DNA from: Sphingomonas_B tabacisoli
GTDB lineage: Bacteria; Pseudomonadota; Alphaproteobacteria; Sphingomonadales; Sphingomonadaceae
Assembly (NCBI RefSeq): GCF_042678385.1
Contig: NZ_JBHUDY010000001.1
Coordinates: 2,542,001 to 2,606,000, forward strand
DNA: 64,000 bases
Reading direction: 5' to 3'
The position numbers were made by a program, and so were the translations under genes. This document shows, one piece after another, positions 51,885-59,727 of the stretch. Positions within the stretch are counted from its first letter, which is position 1. Every line of letters begins with the position of its first letter. The notes under the pieces are model-generated. The model was given only the letters and a program-made list of their open reading frames with translations, was not told the DNA's origin and did not search any database.

Positions 51885-53309
51885 TCAGGCAGCGAAGCCG
51901 CCGCCGAGCGCGCGGATCAGCGCCACGTCGAGCGTGAAGGCGCGGGTTTCGAGCTGGGCGACCGTCAGCCTGGCGCCGAGCACGCCTTCTTCGGCCGAGA
52001 GCACATCCAGATAGGTTGCGAGCCCATGTTCATATCGTTGCCGGGCGAGGCGGTTGGCCGCCTCGAAATTGGCAAGCGCCGCTCGGGATTCGGAAAGCCG
52101 CGGCGCCAGCCGGTCGAGGCTCGTCATCGCATCGGCTACTTGTCGCAGCGCCTCGACGACACGGCCGTCATAACCGGCCACGGCTTCGTCATATTGGCCG
52201 CGCCTGCCGCGATACTGACCCTGCAACGCGCCGCCGTGGAAAATCGGCAAGGTCACTGCCGGGCTGACGCTGCCGAAGCCGGAGCCGCTGGCGAACAGAT
52301 TGCCGATCCCGGCAGCCTGCAGTCCGACCAGTGCGGTCAGGCTGATGTCGGGGTAAAAGGATGCGCGCGCTTCCTTGATCCGCTGGGCCGACGCTTCGAC
52401 GCGCGCGCGGGCGGCGGCGATGTCCGGCCGCCGGCCGATCAGGTCGATCGAGGCGCCTTGCGGCACGCCCTGCGTCCGCAGCTCGGCCATGGCGGGGCGA
52501 CCGATCGAGAGTGCCCGGTCCGGCCCCGCGCCAAGCAGCGCCGCGAGCGCATTCTTGGTCAGCGCAATGGCTTCGTCGGTTGCCTCGATCTCGGCGCGGG
52601 CCTGCTGCACGCGCGCCACCGCCTGATTGGCCGCGGCCTGCGTATCGAGCCCGCTCGCAACGCGCCCGGCGACCAGATCGGCGGTTTCCGAACGCAGCTG
52701 CAGCGCTCGCAGCCGCGTGTCGTGCTGGGCGTAAAGGTCGGCGAGCTGCGCGTAAGTGGACGCAATGCCAGTGGTCAGCGACAGCCGCGCCTCCTCCAGC
52801 TCGAAGCGCGCGGCGTCGGCGTCCGACGCGGCCGCCCGGGCCGCAGCGCGGTTCTTGCCCCAGAAATCGAGATCGAGCGAAAGCCCGAGCCCCAGCGAGC
52901 CGCTGTCCTGCCACCCCTTGGGCACGAGGGAGGCCGGAATGAATCCATTGCGACTCTGCTTTGCAAGCTCGACCGAGCCGCTCGCGTCGATCGCAGGCAG
53001 CAGCGCCGCGCCTGCCGCCTGGGCAAATCCTTGCGCCGTCCGCAGCCGGGCCGATGCCGCCGCGAGGTCTGGCGAGCCGGCCAGCGCCTCGTCGATCAAT
53101 TGCCCGAGCTGCCGGTCGCCATAGCGCTGCCACCAGCCTTGGGCCGGCCAGATCGAGGTGGTCCCGCTCAGCGACGCCGCCGCATAGCTGCTCGCTGCCC
53201 GGGGCGTCGGCGCTGGCCCCAAGTTGGGCACCGCCGCGCAGGCCGAGCAGAGCAAAGGCGTCAAAAACCATGCTGCGCGACGAGGTCGCGCGGCCCGAAA
53301 TCCGTTCAT
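51885..53309 (-). CDS. Outer-membrane efflux lipoprotein (NodT/OprM family)
   Basis: A 474-residue TolC-like channel. A lipoprotein-like signal ends in CSAC, then AAVPNLGPAP, and the two OEP repeats contain WWQRYGDRQLGQLIDEAL, RRPDIAAARARVEAS (typical of NodT) and YPDISLTALVGLQ. It is the first gene of the three-gene efflux operon and is divergent from tetR, with a palindromic operator just upstream. Confidence 0.93.
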   Translation of the reverse strand: MNGFRAARPRRAAWFLTPLLCSACAAVPNLGPAPTPRAASSYAAASLSGTTSIWPAQGWWQRYGDRQLGQLIDEALAGSPDLAAASARLRTAQGFAQAAGAALLPAIDASGSVELAKQSRNGFIPASLVPKGWQDSGSLGLGLSLDLDFWGKNRAAARAAASDADAARFELEEARLSLTTGIASTYAQLADLYAQHDTRLRALQLRSETADLVAGRVASGLDTQAAANQAVARVQQARAEIEATDEAIALTKNALAALLGAGPDRALSIGRPAMAELRTQGVPQGASIDLIGRRPDIAAARARVEASAQRIKEARASFYPDISLTALVGLQAAGIGNLFASGSGFGSVSPAVTLPIFHGGALQGQYRGRRGQYDEAVAGYDGRVVEALRQVADAMTSLDRLAPRLSESRAALANFEAANRLARQRYEHGLATYLDVLSAEEGVLGARLTVAQLETRAFTLDVALIRALGGGFAA

Positions 53310-53330
53310 GACAATGTCCTTCCGAAACTT

Positions 53331-53349
53331 AAACTGTACGGGACGGTTT
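53331..53349. promoter_or_regulatory. Probable TetR operator of the efflux operon
   Basis: The 19-bp imperfect palindrome AAACTGTACGGGACGGTTT has arms AAACNGT/ACNGTTT and is centred 31 bases before the efflux operon start. A weaker related site (AAACCG...CAGTT) lies around 53383-53400, before the regulator gene. The position between the divergent genes fits autoregulation. Confidence 0.65.
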
Positions 53350-53427
53350 ATAAATGATTCGGCCTCTTGTCAACGCAAAACCAAACCGCCATGTTCAGTT
53401 ATAAAGTTGAAGGAGTTAAGCGTCGCA

Positions 53428-54084
53428 ATGCGTGTGCGGACGGATCAGAAGCGGCAGGAAATCGTGAATGCCGCCGAGCAATTGTTCGAGGAGCACGGCT
53501 ACGACCGGACCTCGATGTCGATGATCTCGGAGCGGGTGGGCGGTTCCAAGGCGACGCTCTACGGCTATTTCAAGTCGAAGGAGGAACTACTCCACGCCGT
53601 TCTCGACTATGACGTCAACGAACAGGCCGACCGCCTGATGGGCGAGTTCCTGAACGAGCCGGACCTGCGGCAGGGCTTGGTGAAGCTTGGCGTCGCCTAT
53701 CTGATGCGGCGCCTGTCATCGCTGCCGATGGCGAATATTCGCAACGTCGCCAATCAGCCTGCTGATTCGAACATTGGCAAGCATTTCTACGAAACGGTGC
53801 TGGGCCCTGCCTGGCAGCGGCTCGCCAAACGGTTCGAGCTGCTGATGCACGAAGGCAAGCTCCGCCGCGCCGATCCATGGGTCGCGACGATGCACTGGAA
53901 GGGCCTGACCGAATGGGACATGTTCGAAAAACGCCTTCTCGGCGCCATTAAAGGCCCGGACCCGGTCGAAATCGAGCGAATCTCGTCCCTCGCGGCCGAT
54001 GCGTTCCTGCGTCTCTATGGACCAGAGCTTAAGGAGCAGCGGTCGAATCGCGCAACGAGGGCAGCTATTAAGGCGGTGAGCTGA
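53428..54084 (+). CDS. TetR-family repressor
   Basis: A 218-residue regulator. The N-terminal helix-turn-helix reads IVNAAEQLFEEHGYDRTSMS...GGSKATLYGYFKSKEELL. The C-terminal ligand domain matches TetR_C-type AefR-like members (LPMANIRNVANQPADSNIG, FYETVLGP). The ATG at 53428 follows AAGGAG at 12 bases, rather long; an in-frame TTG at 53407 is possible. Divergent from the efflux operon and most likely its local repressor. Confidence 0.9.
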   Translation: MRVRTDQKRQEIVNAAEQLFEEHGYDRTSMSMISERVGGSKATLYGYFKSKEELLHAVLDYDVNEQADRLMGEFLNEPDLRQGLVKLGVAYLMRRLSSLPMANIRNVANQPADSNIGKHFYETVLGPAWQRLAKRFELLMHEGKLRRADPWVATMHWKGLTEWDMFEKRLLGAIKGPDPVEIERISSLAADAFLRLYGPELKEQRSNRATRAAIKAVS

Positions 54085-54240
54085 CGCCGGCGTGAGTGCG
54101 GAGAGCGTGCCTTGCCTCGAACGCCTGGGGAGGACAGCGACTCGCACGCTCGGCACCCGACTATTTGCCTTCCCTGACCATCAAAGAGGAACGCACGGCC
54201 TCGCTGAAGCTTTGGGTTTGATCTTCCGGAGGAGTCTCGC

Positions 54241-55353
54241 GTGACCTCGTCGCAATTGTTCGAACCGCTCAATGTCGGGAGCTTGGCGCTTGCAAACCGG
54301 ATCGTGATCGCGCCGATGTGCCAGTATTCGGCCGTCGATGGCTGCACGACCGATTGGCACACCATCCATCTCGGTCAGCTCGCTCTGTCAGGCGCGGCGC
54401 TGTTGACCATCGAAGCGACGGCTGTCGTGCCGGAGGGCCGCATTACTTACGGCGACCTGGGCCTTTGGGACGACAAGACGGAAGCAGCGCTCGGCGCGAC
54501 GCTCGCAAGTGTGCGGCGCTGGTCGAACATGCCGGTCGCGATCCAGATCGCCCATGCCGGCCGCAAGGCGTCCACCGAAGTGCCCTGGAAGGGCGGCCAC
54601 CAACTGCCGCCGAGCGACCCGAACGGCTGGCAGACCGAGGCGCCATCGGCACTGCCTTTCGCCGCGGGCGAGAACGCCCCCGTGCAGCTCAGCCAGCAGC
54701 GCATGGGCGAGATCAGGGACGCATTCGTCGCGGCGGCTCGCCGGGCGGACCGGCTCGGGATCGACGCCGTGCAGATCCACGGCGCCCATGGCTATCTGCT
54801 GCACCAGTTCCTCTCGCCTTTGTCGAACCGGCGCGACGATGACTATGGCGGCAGCTTGGAGAACCGGATGCGCTTCCCGCTGGAGGTGTTTCGCGCGGTG
54901 CGCGCGGCGTTCTCCTCCGACAAGCCCGTCACCATGCGCGTTTCGGGCGCCGATTGGGTGGCCGGCGGCTGGGACATCGAGCAGTCCGTGCAGTTCGCAC
55001 GCGAGCTCGAGGCGCTTGGCTGCGCCGGCATCCACGTGTCGAGCGGCGGGCTCGATCCCCGTCAGCAAATTCCCGTCGGACCGAGTTATCAGGTGCCGCT
55101 GGCGCGCGCGGTGAAGGCCGCGGTCGGCATCCCCGTGATCGCGGTCGGCCTCATCACCGACTTCGAGCAGGCCGAGGCGATCATCGGCACCGGCGACGCC
55201 GATCTCGTCGCGCTCGCCCGCACGATGCTCTACAATCCACGCTGGCCTTGGCACGCCGCGGCATATTTCGGAGCGCGGGTCGAAGCGCCGGCACAATATC
55301 TCCGCTCGCAGCCGCGCCAGTACAAGCACCTTTTCGATTACGAACGGGGCTGA
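54241..55353 (+). CDS. NADH:flavin oxidoreductase, Old Yellow Enzyme (YqjM/XenA class)
   Basis: A 370-residue FMN-dependent ene-reductase. It contains IVIAPMCQYSAVDG with the Cys of the thermophilic-like/YqjM class, the substrate-binding IQIAHAGRKAS, IHGAHGYLLHQFLSP with DDDYGGSLENR, and the FMN phosphate site around GLITDFEQAEAII. It reduces electron-poor C=C bonds of enones or nitro-compounds with NAD(P)H. The GTG start has GGAGGA about eight bases upstream. It is near an efflux operon and TetR regulator, which would fit a xenobiotic response, but it has its own 156-base upstream region. Confidence 0.94.
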   Translation: MTSSQLFEPLNVGSLALANRIVIAPMCQYSAVDGCTTDWHTIHLGQLALSGAALLTIEATAVVPEGRITYGDLGLWDDKTEAALGATLASVRRWSNMPVAIQIAHAGRKASTEVPWKGGHQLPPSDPNGWQTEAPSALPFAAGENAPVQLSQQRMGEIRDAFVAAARRADRLGIDAVQIHGAHGYLLHQFLSPLSNRRDDDYGGSLENRMRFPLEVFRAVRAAFSSDKPVTMRVSGADWVAGGWDIEQSVQFARELEALGCAGIHVSSGGLDPRQQIPVGPSYQVPLARAVKAAVGIPVIAVGLITDFEQAEAIIGTGDADLVALARTMLYNPRWPWHAAAYFGARVEAPAQYLRSQPRQYKHLFDYERG

Positions 55354-55366
55354 AGCGCAACAAAGA

Positions 55367-55398
55367 CGGGAAGGCACAGGAGCACGCGCGCCTTCCCG
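55367..55398. terminator. Hairpin between convergent genes
   Basis: A nine-bp stem CGGGAAGGC/GCCTTCCCG with a 14-base loop, 13 bases after the stop of the Old Yellow Enzyme gene and 17 before the end of the convergent gene. No T-tract. Confidence 0.6.
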
Positions 55399-55414
55399 CA
55401 AGTTCCACAGGAGC

Positions 55415-56257
55415 TTAGTTCTGGACCGTCGACGATTGCGTCTGGGCGGTCTTTTGGAGCTGGCCCTTGCCCATCGCAGAGACGAGTGCGCTGCCATCGC
55501 CGGAAACGCTGAAGTTGTTGACCGGGATCAGCGCCTGCGCGTCGCCGACGCGAACCAGGATCGACTGCACCGCGCCCTTCGCGTTGGTGCGGATGTCCTG
55601 CACGGCGCCGATCACGCGACCGCGCGCATCCTGCACCAGCGTGCCGGGGGCGATGTTGATGTTCTTCGACACGCTGCCGCTCAACTCGCCCAAGCCGGAG
55701 AGCGCGCCGTCGCCGCCACTCGCCGAACCGCTGCCCGCGCCTTGCCCCGCCGCTGATCCGGTAAGGCTCCCCAGGCCGCCCGCCTGGCCCGCAGCCCCGC
55801 GTGCGCTTCCGACCGCATTGCCGGCCACGCCGTGTGCTGCGCTCACCGCATTGCCCGCGGCACTGCGGACGGCATCGGTGCCGATCAGCTGCGCATCGGC
55901 ATTGCCGCCGCCCGAGCCGCTGGCGCTCCCGGCGCCGCCTCCCGAAAGCGACTGCCCGAGCAGCCCGGTGCTGTGCGACGCGCTGTCGCTGGTCGCGCCG
56001 GAGCCCGACGCGCCGCCGCTCACATGGCCGGAGCGCCGGTCGATGCTCTTGTCTGCGCGGATCGAACCGCTGTGCGACAGGGAGCCCGCCGTGCCCGACG
56101 TCGCCGAGCCAAGCGAGCCCATCGTGCCACCGAGCGTTCCGCCAAGCGATCCGCCGAGGGTGCTGCCCAATCCGCCACCGCCGCCAAGAAGCTGGGCCGA
56201 AGCCGGCGCTGCGATCAGGCCGATGCCCAACGCGGTCGTGATCAGAAGATGACGCAT
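55415..56257 (-). CDS. Exported Gly/Ser/Ala-rich protein with PRC-barrel-like C-terminus
   Basis: A 280-residue exported protein. The signal peptide is MRHLLITTALGIGLIAAPAS (cut near AQL). Residues 25-200 are low-complexity Gly/Ser/Ala with repeats such as GGSLGGTLGGTMGSLG. The C-terminal 80 form a compact beta domain (LVQDARGRVIGAVQDI, ILVRVGDAQALIPV) that resembles a PRC barrel. The ATG at 56257 has GGGAG eight bases upstream. Its upstream region carries the same promoter pattern as the ECF sigma operon, with the -35 element inside the S8 protease stop region, so it is a likely member of that sigma regulon. It may be a surface or envelope structural protein. Confidence 0.78.
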   Translation of the reverse strand: MRHLLITTALGIGLIAAPASAQLLGGGGGLGSTLGGSLGGTLGGTMGSLGSATSGTAGSLSHSGSIRADKSIDRRSGHVSGGASGSGATSDSASHSTGLLGQSLSGGGAGSASGSGGGNADAQLIGTDAVRSAAGNAVSAAHGVAGNAVGSARGAAGQAGGLGSLTGSAAGQGAGSGSASGGDGALSGLGELSGSVSKNINIAPGTLVQDARGRVIGAVQDIRTNAKGAVQSILVRVGDAQALIPVNNFSVSGDGSALVSAMGKGQLQKTAQTQSSTVQN

Positions 56258-56308
56258 TTCATTGTCTCCCATCAAAATTCCGGCGCTTCGACGAGCGCTC
56301 GATGAGAG

Positions 56309-56335
56309 AACGACAGCCGTTGCGGATTTAATCCC
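56309..56335 (-). promoter_or_regulatory. Candidate ECF promoter of the Gly/Ser-rich gene
   Basis: On the minus strand GGGATTAAAT, 13 bases, CGTT: -35 and -10 with the same sequence and spacing as the two promoters in the 57560-57597 palindrome. The -35 overlaps the stop codon of the S8 protease gene. The -10 ends 52 bases before the start codon. Confidence 0.65.
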
Positions 56336-57539
56336 GGCCGCCCGGACGCGTCCGGCAATCCCCGCAGACGAGGCCGCGGCCAAAGAGCTTCGCCGGCCCG
56401 ATCGCGCGTGCTTCTGCCCCGAGCGCAGAGACGCTTCCGAGCCGCACCAATCGGCCGGCCACCAGCGGTGCGGCAAAGGATGTGCCGCGCACGGCTCGCG
56501 CGCTTCCGTCGATCGCGGTTGCGAGCATGTCCGCGCCGGGTGCCGCGAAATCGAGGTGCAGCGCGCGACCCGCCTCGATCAGCGCGCGGTTTTTGCCGTC
56601 CACGGCCGTCACGGCGATCACGCCGGGATAGGATGCAGGATAGGCCGGCGGCGCCGCAGGGCCGTCATTGCCGACCGCTGCGACGACGGAAAGCCCGCGC
56701 CGCTGCACCGCGCTCACCGTCGCCTGGACCAGCGGATTGGCCGGGCCGACCAGGCTCACCGTCACCACTTTCACGCCGCGGCCGGCCATCCAGCCGAGCG
56801 CCTTGGCCAGCGCCAGCGCGTTCCCGCCGGCGGGATCGCGTCCGTAGATATCGGCGACCACCACGGGCACGCCCGGCGCCGCGCCACGGACCCGGCCGGC
56901 ACCGGCGATCAGGGAAGCGACGGCGGTACCGTGGGCGCTCGCGCTCGGCGCGCCGGCGGCAAAGCCGCGCTGCTCGGCCACGCGCACGCCGGCTGCAGCC
57001 GAAACGCCGCCATCGATCACACCGGCCGGCGCGCCGCCACCGGCGCCTTCGGCAAAGCCACCCGCGCCGCCTCCGGCCGAGCCGCTCTCGAAATGCAGCG
57101 GATTAGCACTTACTGCGCTGCCCGGAGCCAGCTTGCGCAACCGCTTCAGCGCCGCGCTCAGCGACAGGCGCGAAGGCGCCGCCACACGCGCAAAGCGAAC
57201 ATCGGCGCCTTCGATCGCGCCGCGTTCGATCACATGGAACCCGGCCGCCTCCGCCGCAGCGACATCCGCATCGCTGGCGCCCGTCATCAGCAACTCGCCG
57301 CGCACGGCCGGATTGCCGTCAGGATCCAGCTCCAGCACACGCGGATAACGGCTGACGAGGTCGCGCAGCCGATCCGTCCGCACGCGGACCAGATCGCGGG
57401 CCGTGCTCACCACCGGCAGCGCATCGACGCGCGGCAGCGTCTGCTGCACGCCGCGCAGCACGCCGCCCACCGGCGGAAGGCCAAGCTGAGCCAGCGCCGC
57501 CGTGGGAAGGACGAGCCCGAGAAAAAGATATTGCTTCAT
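56328..57539 (-). CDS. Exported S8 family (subtilisin-like) serine protease
   Basis: A 403-residue protease with a signal peptide (MKQYLFLGLVLPTAALAQ). The S8 triad is in order: Asp in GVIDGGVSAAAG, His in SASAHGTAVASLIAG, Ser in RGTSFAAPLVAG. The oxyanion Asn is in AVGNDGPAAPP. Residues 40-170 are a propeptide-like region. The C-terminus ends in a Cys pair (LVCGDCRTRPGGRD). It stands divergent from an ECF sigma gene, with a palindromic promoter between them, and is probably part of its regulon. The ribosome binding site is GGAG. Confidence 0.92.
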   Translation of the reverse strand: MKQYLFLGLVLPTAALAQLGLPPVGGVLRGVQQTLPRVDALPVVSTARDLVRVRTDRLRDLVSRYPRVLELDPDGNPAVRGELLMTGASDADVAAAEAAGFHVIERGAIEGADVRFARVAAPSRLSLSAALKRLRKLAPGSAVSANPLHFESGSAGGGAGGFAEGAGGGAPAGVIDGGVSAAAGVRVAEQRGFAAGAPSASAHGTAVASLIAGAGRVRGAAPGVPVVVADIYGRDPAGGNALALAKALGWMAGRGVKVVTVSLVGPANPLVQATVSAVQRRGLSVVAAVGNDGPAAPPAYPASYPGVIAVTAVDGKNRALIEAGRALHLDFAAPGADMLATAIDGSARAVRGTSFAAPLVAGRLVRLGSVSALGAEARAIGPAKLFGRGLVCGDCRTRPGGRD

Positions 57540-57559
57540 TCTGCTCCAGCCGAACCGGT

Positions 57560-57597
57560 CAGGGATTAAACGGCCCGGCTATTTCGTTTAATCCCTG
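57560..57597. promoter_or_regulatory. Symmetrical bidirectional ECF promoter
   Basis: Perfect 13-base arms CAGGGATTAAACG/CGTTTAATCCCTG flank 12 bases. On each strand GGGATTAAAC is followed after 13 bases by CGTT, so the -35 of one direction contains the complement of the -10 of the other. It lies between the divergent S8 protease and ECF sigma genes. Confidence 0.75.
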
Positions 57598-57602
57598 TCA
57601 GC

Positions 57603-58100
57603 ATGGCCGGGTCGGGGTTCGAAAGCGAGATGATCGCGCTGCTGCCGCGCTTGCGGCGCTTTGCGCACGCGCTTGCCCGTTCATCCGCCGATGCCGACGA
57701 TCTGTGCCAGGCCGCCGTCGAGCGCGCGCTCAAGTCGCGCGCCCAGTGGCAGCCCGGCACGCGTTTGGACAGTTGGATGTACCGGATCATGCGCAACCTT
57801 TGGATCGACGAGACTCGGGCACGCGGCCGCCGCGATCAGACCTTCGCACCCGAAGAAGCGGGCGTGAATGTCGGCGACGATGGCGCGCGGCGTGCGGACA
57901 TACAGCTCCAGCTCACCGATCTCGATCGCGCGCTCAACAAGCTCGCCGAGGAGCAGCGGGAGGTGATCGCACTCGTTCTCGTCGAGGGCCTGGCCTATAA
58001 GGAGGCAGCGGAGGTGCTCGGAGTTCCGATCGGCACCCTCACCTCGCGCCTGTCGCGCGCTCGCGAAGCGCTGATTGCGCAGCTTGGAGATGCGGCATGA
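57603..58100 (+). CDS. ECF-type RNA polymerase sigma factor
   Basis: A 165-residue sigma factor with regions 2 (LLPRLRRFAHALARSSADAD to LDSWMYRIMRNLWIDETR) and 4 (LNKLAEEQREVIALVLVEGL, then YKEAAEVLGVPIGTLTSRLSRARE). Length and domain order are those of small ECF sigma factors. It overlaps the downstream anti-sigma gene by four bases (ATGA). The proposed -10 ends only 14 bases before the ATG, so the mRNA may have almost no leader; no ribosome binding site is visible. Presumably it recognises the GGGATTAAA/CGTT promoters nearby, including its own. Confidence 0.95.
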   Translation: MAGSGFESEMIALLPRLRRFAHALARSSADADDLCQAAVERALKSRAQWQPGTRLDSWMYRIMRNLWIDETRARGRRDQTFAPEEAGVNVGDDGARRADIQLQLTDLDRALNKLAEEQREVIALVLVEGLAYKEAAEVLGVPIGTLTSRLSRAREALIAQLGDAA

Positions 58101-58777
58101 CAATCGATCGCGAGCGCCTCGGCGCCTATGTCGATGGCGAGCTGGGCGAGATCGAGCGCCGGCGGTTCGAGGCGGACCTAGCCGCGGACCCGGCGCTGGC
58201 GCAGCAGGTCGAAGCGGAACGCCGGCTGCGAACGCTGCTCAAGGCGCGGTTCGATCCGATCGCCGAGCAAACGGTGCCGGATCGCCTGATCGCGGCGGTT
58301 CGGGAGGGCGCGGCGGTGACGCCGCTGCCCACTCGCAAGAGCTGGGGCGTGCCGCAATGGGCGGCGATCGCGGCGAGTCTCGTCGTCGGCATTGTCGGCG
58401 GCCAGGCATTGCGCCCGCATGGCGAGATCGCCGAACGCGGCGGCGCGCTGGTCGCTTCCGGCTCGCTCGGGCGGGCGCTGGAGACCCAGCTCGCTTCGAT
58501 ACAGGCTCCCGGCGCCGAGGTGCGGATCGGCCTCACATTTAAGGACCACCAGGGCGCCTGGTGCCGAAGCTTCGAGAAAGCGGCCCTGCAAGGCATCGCC
58601 TGCCGCGGCGCCGATGGCTGGAGCCTGCGCCAGACGATGGCCGGAGCCAGCGCCGCGACCGAATACCGCCAGGCCGATTCCGGCGCGCTGGCAGCCGCTG
58701 CACAAGGCATGGCCGGCGGCGAACCGCTGGACGCCGAACAGGAGCGCAGGGTCATAACTGCCCGCTGGAGGCGTTAA
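58097..58777 (+). CDS. Anti-sigma factor (membrane-bound, RskA-like)
   Basis: A 226-residue protein translationally coupled to the ECF sigma gene. The N-terminal 80 residues form a helical sigma-binding domain (ERLGAYVDGELGEIERRRFE) without the HxxxCxxC zinc motif. A single membrane helix (about 88-106, WAAIAASLVVGIVGGQAL) precedes a periplasmic domain with a Cys pair (GAWCRSFEKAALQGIACRG). It should hold the sigma factor at the membrane until a periplasmic signal releases it. Confidence 0.9.
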   Translation: MTIDRERLGAYVDGELGEIERRRFEADLAADPALAQQVEAERRLRTLLKARFDPIAEQTVPDRLIAAVREGAAVTPLPTRKSWGVPQWAAIAASLVVGIVGGQALRPHGEIAERGGALVASGSLGRALETQLASIQAPGAEVRIGLTFKDHQGAWCRSFEKAALQGIACRGADGWSLRQTMAGASAATEYRQADSGALAAAAQGMAGGEPLDAEQERRVITARWRR

Positions 58778-58858
58778 GCGAAGCGTCTCCGGCCAGACAC
58801 TGAAATCGGCCCACGCGATCAATGATTTGGAAGGCTATTTCCGTCATGGCTTGGTTCG

Positions 58859-59146
58859 ATGAAACCACGCCTTCTCATGTCGCTGATCACCAGAACCCGC
58901 ACCCATATGGGAGAGGATCAGCGGCAAACGCCGCGCGAAGAGGAGAAGGGACGGTTTGCCGGGCTTGGGATCCGCGGGCGCTACCATATCGTTACCATGC
59001 ACAATCTGTCGGCCGGCGGCGCATGCCTGCAAATGCCGGTCGAGCCGGTGGTCGGCGAGCGGGTAAAAATCACCTCGGGAACCCTGAACAGGGTTGGTCG
59101 CGTGTGCTGGTTCGACGGCACGCGCGGCGGCGTCGAGTTCGAATAG
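58859..59146 (+). CDS. PilZ-domain protein (c-di-GMP effector candidate)
   Basis: About 95 residues. The PilZ pattern is visible: an Arg-rich start (IRGRYHIVTM), HNLSAGGACLQMP (the D/NxSxxG motif), RVGRVCWFDGTRGGVEFE. The c-di-GMP binding RxxxR is not perfect in the visible stretch, so ligand binding is not certain. The start is uncertain: ATG at 58859 or at 58907; neither has a clear ribosome binding site. It lies beside other c-di-GMP genes. Confidence 0.72.
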   Translation: MKPRLLMSLITRTRTHMGEDQRQTPREEEKGRFAGLGIRGRYHIVTMHNLSAGGACLQMPVEPVVGERVKITSGTLNRVGRVCWFDGTRGGVEFE

Positions 59147-59171
59147 TCATCCCGCGTTTGAGAGGAACATC

Positions 59172-59348
59172 ATGGACATCGACAGCGAAAACCGTGTTTC
59201 GGAGCGCGCCGAGCTGCATTTTCTGGCGGCGCTGGTCGACGAACTGATGAAGGCGCTGCTTGAGACGGGAGCGATGAACCGGGCGCAACTGCAGGCGATC
59301 GAGAATGCGGTGAGCGTGAGAACGGGCGCAGCCCCGCGCGCATGGTGA
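59172..59348 (+). CDS. Small helical protein (58 aa)
   Basis: A 58-residue protein from the ATG at 59172 with AGAGGA seven bases upstream. It begins MDIDSENRVSERAELHFLAA and is amphipathic helical (LVDELMKALLETGAMNRAQL). Located 25 bases after the PilZ gene, probably in the same operon. Function unknown. Confidence 0.6.
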   Translation: MDIDSENRVSERAELHFLAALVDELMKALLETGAMNRAQLQAIENAVSVRTGAAPRAW

Positions 59349-59727
59349 TCCGGTAGGCGAAGAAGGCTCGGTTCGCCGAAAGTTCAACTCAATTGGCGCA
59401 GGCCTGAAAACGGAGGTAAAAACAACGGGGCGCCCTTTGACCGGATAGACATATTGCGGTTCACGTTCGGAATTTGGCGCGACGTCCATTCGCCACCGGG
59501 TGTGACCAAGGAAGGCCGTGACAACGCGACCCCGTGCCGGCTCAAAGGCTGCGGCACGAGCCGCTTCAAATATCGCTGCGCAGCACCATATCCAGCGGCA
59601 CCAATGCCAACTGACCTGCCCGCGCAACCTGGCGCATGGGCATTAGGTAATCCTACCGTACTAGCTTTGTTCGACGTCCTGCAGCCGGTGCTCTAGGTAG
59701 AGGTTAAGTATTTGTTGCAAGAGCGAA
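59349..59727. other. Intergenic region with LuxR-type dyad
   Basis: 379 bases with no supported gene. It ends in the leader of the PAS regulator, which contains the dyad TAGGTA-atcc-TACCGTA at 59644-59660. An 80-codon frame from 59454 has no ribosome binding site. Confidence 0.5.
59644..59660. promoter_or_regulatory. Inverted half-sites shared with the GGDEF-EAL/PilZ intergenic region
   Basis: The 11-mer ATCCTACCGTA (59650-59660) differs by one base from both arms of the inverted repeat at 63764-63805. TAGGTA inverted next to it makes a LuxR-type dyad. It stands 67 bases before the start of the LuxR/PAS regulator gene. Confidence 0.55.

Noticed and set aside
59454..59696. 80-codon plus-strand frame before the PAS regulator
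   Set aside because: No ribosome binding site, random composition, and it overlaps the probable regulatory dyad.
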